DNA from: Meandrina meandrites
Taxonomy: Eukaryota > Cnidaria > Anthozoa > Scleractinia > Meandrinidae
Length of the DNA: 64,000 bases
Assembly: GCA_963693305.1 (NCBI GenBank)
Contig: OY855904.1
Location: 17,214,996 to 17,278,995 of the forward strand
Direction: 5' to 3'
Shown here piece after piece: positions 59,001 through 64,000 of the stretch (within the stretch, counting starts at the first letter, position 1; each line of letters begins with the position of its first letter). Position numbers and translations under genes: made by a program. The notes below the pieces were generated by a model. The model ran no database searches. It was not told the DNA's origin and was given only the letters and a program-made list of their open reading frames with translations.

Positions 59001-62000
59001 GTAGTTTTCGGAATGGTAGTATCTAGTCTTAAAAAGAGCAAAGTAAATCAATTTTCGCTAGGTCTTAGTTTTCGTGATTATGAAAACTAAGACCCCCCAA
59101 ATCTTAGTTTTCGTAATTACGAAAACTAAGACCCCGAGGGAGAGCAACACGAAGCTTTCTAGTGACAGCGGAAATTGTTTTATTTGAATTTTTTAAGATT
59201 CGATTTGAGCATTCTAAACCAAAGAACCAAAATGTGGTCGATTTACGAGCAGAACGACATTGCTTGCAGTGAATAATGTTAAAGAATGTCACACAACTTC
59301 AATGTTGCTTTGGCGTGACTTTCTGTGGGCAGTTAACAAGGTTTCGCAAATCGCTAAACAGAGGTTATCACCCCAGATTTTGAGTAGCAAGGTGTACTTA
59401 GGCGTCGTAAAATTTTTGAAGGTCACTTGAAATTTGCTAGCGCTATTCTATTTTATTTTTTAACTGAGGCGATAGACTTTCTAAAAGTCGTTCGCCTCCC
59501 GTTTGTAAGCAAGTTTACATAAGGTGAATTCATCAGCGATTTTATTGCCATGTTGAAAGATGTATCGCTTTTCTAAACACATGGGAGACTGATAGTAATC
59601 CGATGGGGTCTTAGCGCGAGGGCCTAATGGTTAGTGCGCTGGACTCCGGATCGGGCGGTCCGGGTTCGAGCCCTGGCCGGGGCATTGCGTTGTGTTCTTG
59701 GGCAAGATACTTTACTCTCATAGTGCCTCTCTCCACCCAGGTGTATAAATGGGTACCGGCGAATTTACTGCTGGGGGTAACCCTGCGATGGACTAGCATC
59801 CCGTCCAGGGGGGAGTAGCAATACTCCTAGTTGCTTCATGCTACGGAAACCGGGATAAGCTCCGGCCTGGTGGGCCACTAGGCTCATATGCAGACTTTAC
59901 CTTTTATTGACAATGTTGAAAGATGTATCGTTTTTCTAAACACATGGGAGACTGATAGTAATCCGATGGGGTCTTAGTTTTCATAATCACGAAAACTAAG
60001 ACCTAGCGAAAATTGATTTACTTTGCTCTTTTTAAGACTAGATACTACCATTCCGAAAACTACAAAATGTATGCGATTTATCAGCGAAAAGAAGTTCGGT
60101 TATAAAAGAAATGAGAGTTGAACTGTATGTCACGCAACCCTCGGGTTCTAAATCTGCCTAAAAACAATCATATCAGTCTTGCCTGCAATGTTCGGCATTT
60201 CTTTAGGCCTTCGGAGTGCATAAAAGTAGCCCAAAGTAGCGTTAAAATGATTGCCCACGATCGGCCCATACTGAGTTGACCGAGTCGATCTATTCGTGTT
60301 TTTGTTGTCGTTGTTTCTTTTTTTATGCGGCGCAAGTCTTCACGTCTTTAAAAACACATTAATATTGATAAAAGAGTATTTCTTTCCTTCTATGTTTCGT
60401 TTTTTTGGGGGGTCTTAGTTTTCGTAATTACGAAAACTAAGATTTGGGGGGTCTTAGTTTTCGTAATTACGAAAACTAAGATGGGTCTTAGGTCTTAGGT
60501 CTTAGTTTTCGAGGGTCTTAGTTTTCGTAACACCCCCTGCATCAGTACCAGTTATGTAGCAATTTGGCGAAGACGGTCTTAGACTGACAACGACACCAGC
60601 AGGAGTCCACACCACAAGTTTTAGGTAATTCAAATATTTTTTTTATGTGATGTCTTCCAAGAGGTCTTTTGGGGGATTTAAGGTTCATATTTACATTGTT
60701 TCTTATGTTTAATAATAGGTATATTTTGGGGTATGATGGTTAGAATTGATCTAAAGAACAGCATGTACCTTTGCAGCCTGATGAAGTTTTCTTGTTTGCA
60801 CAATTATGGTGCCAAAGTATATATTATGAGCTAAATAACTGCCCTGTACAATTCCAATGCAACACCACCAATGTGTTTGGAGGGGAGGATAAGGAGTGGC
60901 ATGTGCAGAGATGGAGGGTGGGGAGTGTAGATGAAGATAGTGTGAAAGGTAGTGGAGAGGGTAAGGAGGCCTTCCAAGGGGGATTCTGATGTTGCTTTGT
61001 CGCTCATTTCCCAACCCACCTGTCGCCTGTTTGGGTAGGACAAATGTCGCTGTCGTTTTTTCGCTACAATAAATTGTCGCTGTCACTTTTTTCGCTAGAA
61101 TATCCGCCAAACGTACTTATTTTCTTGTGCTGTTTTCTTTTGTTAGTTTAATTTAAAAGGTTTGCGCCCGTGAAAACGTCCTTCTTTTTCAAAGATGATC
61201 AACCACATTAGTTTCTAATGAATCTAATGGCTTGAGTGTAAACATAAATCAACGAAATCGCTTAAGTCATAAGAGCTCACACATACTTTATTTTCCTCCA
61301 TTGCCAATACGCTTCAAGGCTTCGAATTCGTGTTTCAGTGTCAATCAGTGGCCTCGCCTTGGTACCTCTCCCCAGTCTTATTCTAAGATTCTATTTTAAG
61401 TCTATATGTAGTCCGAACTTAAAGTTTTGAAAATAGTTTTGTTCATAAACGTAATGCTGATCATTTAAATAAAGAGTTCAAAGAGGACAAATTGTTAGTT
61501 TGTGCGTTAAATATGACAAAGATACAATTTGGGTATGTCAATTTGGGCCAATCAAGACTAAAGTTTGACGTCTGAAGCAACGTTGCACCAATTGTACATA
61601 TAGCGCGCCTGTAATAAATTTAGGGTGACAGCCTAGTGGAATTTAACTAAATCAGTTGAGTGTGACACGAAAATAGCTAAACGCAATAAAGACTTTTTAT
61701 TGGCTACAATTCCAATCTCGTCGGTGGACGGATACTTCTTCATCGGGAAGTGCAAATGGTTGACAACACGACAGAGTCTGCACAGACAACACTGTTTGAA
61801 TCGTCATCGGAGTCATCTTCTGTGGCGTAATCAGCAATGTTTATTCCCGACCTTTATGGCCCGCACGCCAAAAATGCTCAGAAAGTTTGTAAATTAAGTT
61901 TTGGGTGGGCTTATAACTGGTGGGGGAGGGGGGATATAAGGGGGAATGAGCCACGTGAGTGTTAATCGAAATAGTTTTTTAAATGTTAAAAAGTCGTAAT

Positions 62001-64000
62001 AAAGCTAAAATTAGGACATTTGGGATTTCAATATTGTCATCCAGCAGAGGGCGGCTTATAACCTAATGTTTTTTTTAGACACATGGGCTTAAAACTGGGG
62101 GGAGGGGGGGGGGGGGCGTGGGGGGCTTAAAGTTTATCTTATCTATCTATCTTAGCAAAATTTAAGAGCAACAAATTATTCGTGATATTAAAGACATGCC
62201 ATCGGAAATCTTCATTTCTTTTCGCAGTATTTTGTAAGCGAAAGAAAATTCATTTTTTTACGTCGATATGCCTGTTTTAGACATACGTATACGACGTATA
62301 CCGTACTACAGAGTAACGACCAGTATACGCAGCCCGTGTCTGACCACGCCGAGGATATCTGGAATTTTGCCAAACTTGCCGCATTTGAAGAAAATGTCGA
62401 AAATGTTAAAAGTCTCTTAAGCCCAAGACTCTATATTTCAGTGTTCTTTGTCAAACATCGTTTGAACGTAAGGAATTCGCACTGAGAAAACAGGAGGAAA
62501 AAAAAGGTGACAAAGGATGGTCTTGATTGAAAGTGGCATTCTTGGCTAGCTCACAGTAATGTTATTATCCTTTATCTTTTCATGTTATGAATGGTCATGA
62601 ATGAGATCATTAATTGCTAGACACTACTTAATTCAAATGTAGGGAAGGCCGTCAAAACAGTCTCAGGAGTCAGGGCTTCATAAAAGTCATAAAAAAGCGC
62701 CACGCACCATTGATGAATTAATGGTCAGTTATTGGTAAACAATGGTAAATCAACTTACCTTTTCTTTATTTCCTTTTGTGGCTCTTTTTGTCCTTCTTTT
62801 TGCTTTTCTTGGGAATGCCATGCGATTTTTTTTATGTTTACCCATATCACGTACTGCACATTAGCAAAAAGCGCTAGAAAACATGAATAGACTCGAGAGA
62901 GGTACCGTAGATAGAGAATCGAACTCTGACACCGCGACCATGGCACACAAGCATGTGACTACGTGTCGACCTTTGTATCACAATAGGTAACCAGACACCT
63001 ACTGCATGACGATAATGGTTGTTTTAATGATTTTTAATATCTTAATTTGTACAAGAAAAAGTAACGCCAACAGAAAATTTAAGGTCACGCTGGCCTGGTC
63101 GGCGATGTCACTGTCGAAATAACAAAGTGGAAAGATGTCGCTTTGTCGAAATTAAAAATGGATTGTCGCTGTCGCAAATTGTCGCTTTCTTTGTGTCAGT
63201 TTCTGTCGGCTGTCGGTGTTCTGGAAGAAGATTGTCGCTACATTTTAAGCAATTTTGAAGCGATGTCGCCTGTCGCCAAAACCCCTTGGAAGGCCTCGGT
63301 AAGGGGGCAGCTGGTATTAGTCCACAATCCTGTTTTGCAATAATAATGTGCATATGAATTTGAAAATAAATTAGTTTAAATGTACAAACCCACCAGCTCT
63401 ATTCTTTTTTAACGTGTCAGTGACCAACACGATAGCATATGCTTCTTTGGTCACTGAGCACATTTTGTTTTGCCTTTACTATTATTATATTTTCCTTATT
63501 TTAATTAATGAATTTTCTGTAAATAGTGTGTGATAGTAAAATATGTCTGTAAATAGTGTGAAATAATAAAAATCTAAAAATCTAATCTGCTAATTCATTT
63601 GTCCATTTGCCCGACAGTGTATAAAGTGTGTACAATTTGGTTCCTTATGTTGTTAATTATTAGCTTTGTCAAATCACATTTCTCATGTGCATTTTTTTAA
63701 TTTGCATTGTATATATGTTGTGGTTTAAATTTATTTTTGGTTTTAAATTTTTCAAACCTGAAAGTTTGATTATTATTTTCCATTGTTTCAGATTATGATA
63801 ATGAATATGATACAATGAAAAATTGAAATCAAACTGGATTGAAACATTTTAAACCAAAGATAACTTAAAACCACAACATATACATTACCTTTAGTTTCCC
63901 AATCTTTAAGTTCTCCAAGAACTTTTCCTTCATCTGCAGTTGGTAGTGCCATGACTCTCACTAGGTGTTCCATCTCAATAAAACTTTGTTGAAACTTGAC
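53147..64000 (-). CDS. NLR copy 3: HEPN-coiled coil-NACHT-LRR receptor, 5' end outside window
   Basis: Visible minus-strand exons are 63899-64000 (3' part of the HEPN exon, ending LGELKDWETKG), 58229-58486 (first coiled coil), 57813-57908 and 57360-57455 (two second-type coiled-coil exons, 96 nt each), 56803-56874 (linker) and 53147-56052 (NACHT-LRR, 2906 nt). Every junction is in phase 1. NACHT has Walker A GQPGMGKTT and Walker B LDGLDE. About twelve ribonuclease-inhibitor-type LRRs follow. It differs from copy 1 by an acidic insert before the LRRs and by the extra coiled-coil exon. The HEPN catalytic motif lies beyond the window. The HEPN-to-coiled-coil intron is swollen to 5.4 kb by two transposons of 2.0 and 2.3 kb. 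Confidence 0.85.
56803..56874 (-). CDS. NLR copy 3, linker exon
   Basis: Seventy-two nucleotides coding EHVEDLTSSKEFGVSMC and QDNPVPP, homologous to 18714-18785 with the same phases (acceptor CTCACAG, donor CCTG|GTACG). Confidence 0.85.
57360..57455 (-). CDS. NLR copy 3, second-type coiled-coil exon, downstream copy
   Basis: Reads NVNQRMERLESSQQSTESR and ends KIYHLQ. Ninety-six nucleotides, 2+93+1, acceptor TTGTAG, donor CAAG|GTGATT. Confidence 0.8.
57813..57908 (-). CDS. NLR copy 3, second-type coiled-coil exon, upstream copy
   Basis: Reads TVKQRMERLESSQKSTESH and ends RVHHLQ. Same length and phases as 57360-57455, so including or skipping either exon changes the protein by exactly 32 residues. 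Confidence 0.8.
58229..58486 (-). CDS. NLR copy 3, first coiled-coil exon
   Basis: A 258-nt exon, almost identical in protein to 19529-19786 and 43886-44143 (THLCMNSPVDPALLQ, RVEMSQQNLEHRTGILEGR). Confidence 0.87.
58528..60536. mobile_element. 2.0-kb foldback transposon with arms near 570 bp
   Basis: The termini GGGGTGTTACGAAAACTAAG and CTTAGTTTTCGTAACACCCC are flanked by CTGCATCA on both sides (up to ten identical bases depending on how the G/C run is split). Arms of about 570 bp pair almost perfectly. Near the ends the 28-bp palindrome centred on TTTTCGTAATTACGAAAA occurs at 58577, 58616, 59103, 60414 and 60453. Mutator-like by target size; no transposase is visible. Copies 1 and 2 keep the empty site. 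Confidence 0.85.
59615..59902 (+). mobile_element. tRNA-derived SINE inserted in the foldback element
   Basis: A tRNA-like head (GGGCCTAATGGTTAGTGCGC, then GGTTCGAGCCC) is followed by a conserved body including CACCCAGGTGTATAAATGGG and CTGCGATGGACTAGCATCCC. It is flanked by two copies of a 74-75-bp sequence (59541-59614, 59903-59977). A short frame across it is not a gene. Confidence 0.85.
60966..63297. mobile_element. 2.3-kb TIR transposon in the intron of copy 3
   Basis: The termini GAGGCCTTCCAAGGGG and CCCCTTGGAAGGCCTC are flanked by GGTAAG (six to seven bases). Copy 1 has the uninterrupted site (GAGAGGGTAAGGGGGCAGCT at 20235). Both subterminal regions repeat TGTCGCTGTCG-type words. Short frames inside (for example 61700-61897) show no recognisable transposase. 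A TATC microsatellite sits at 62135-62152. Confidence 0.8.
63713..63881. repeat. Intronic inverted repeat, copy 3 version
   Basis: TATGTTGTGGTTTAAATTTA and the matching right end AAACCACAACATATA are homologous to 20701-20867. It ends about 18 bp from the HEPN-exon donor. Confidence 0.6.
63899..64000 (-). CDS. NLR copy 3, 3' part of HEPN exon (cut by window)
   Basis: Thirty-four codons, VKFQQSFIEMEHLVRVMALP and then ADEGKVLGELKDWETKG, end at donor AAAG|GTAATG. The rest, including the expected R-x4-H motif, lies beyond position 64000. Confidence 0.85.

Noticed and set aside
59615..59690. Apparent tRNA gene at the head of the second SINE
   Set aside because: Continuous with the conserved SINE body and lacking proper acceptor-stem pairing.

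Overview
This looks like nuclear DNA of a cnidarian, most likely a stony coral or a close hexacorallian relative. The reasons are intron-rich eukaryotic genes, a metazoan-type PRPF38B, NLR genes joining a DZIP3-type HEPN domain to NACHT and leucine-rich repeats, tRNA-derived SINEs and very dense short inverted-repeat transposons. That placement is inferred from families I recognise; no database search was possible. All splice sites were read by eye, and exon joins were accepted only where donor, acceptor and reading phase agree.

Layout. 1-4596: no supported gene. 4597-10997 (minus): PRPF38B, a complete six-exon spliceosome gene (361 residues). 11043-15217: its upstream flank, then transposon debris. 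15218-22350 (minus): NLR copy 1, complete in six coding exons (HEPN, two coiled-coil exons, a linker exon, one large NACHT-LRR exon; 1348 residues). 22351-32640: heavily invaded spacer, part of which is duplicated at 46-49.3 kb. 32641-33032 (minus): an exon encoding an MBF2-like domain. 33-39.6 kb: nested transposons and a minisatellite. 39679-46007 (minus): copy 2, with HEPN and coiled-coil exons but no NACHT-LRR exon. 46-53 kb: the second duplicated spacer, an unidentified minus-strand terminal exon and a LINE 3' end. 53147 to beyond 64000 (minus): copy 3, with two tandem coiled-coil exons and an acidic insert in the NACHT-LRR exon; its 5' end lies outside the window.

The main biological system is this tandem, same-strand family of HEPN-coiled-coil-NACHT-LRR receptors. 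The HEPN exon keeps the R-x4-H arrangement typical of HEPN ribonucleases in both copies where it is visible. NACHT keeps Walker A and Walker B motifs. The LRR parts differ much more than the HEPN and coiled-coil parts. By analogy with other STAND proteins the inferred logic is LRR sensing, NACHT oligomerisation and HEPN RNA cleavage. Introns between the domain exons are all phase 1, so domain exons can be duplicated or swapped without a frameshift. Copy 3 has a duplicated coiled-coil exon. Copy 2 may end in the MBF2-like exon instead of NACHT-LRR.

The rest is a catalogue of DNA transposons with readable inverted repeats and target-site duplications. Several are dated relative to the gene duplication because the paralogous introns preserve the empty site.
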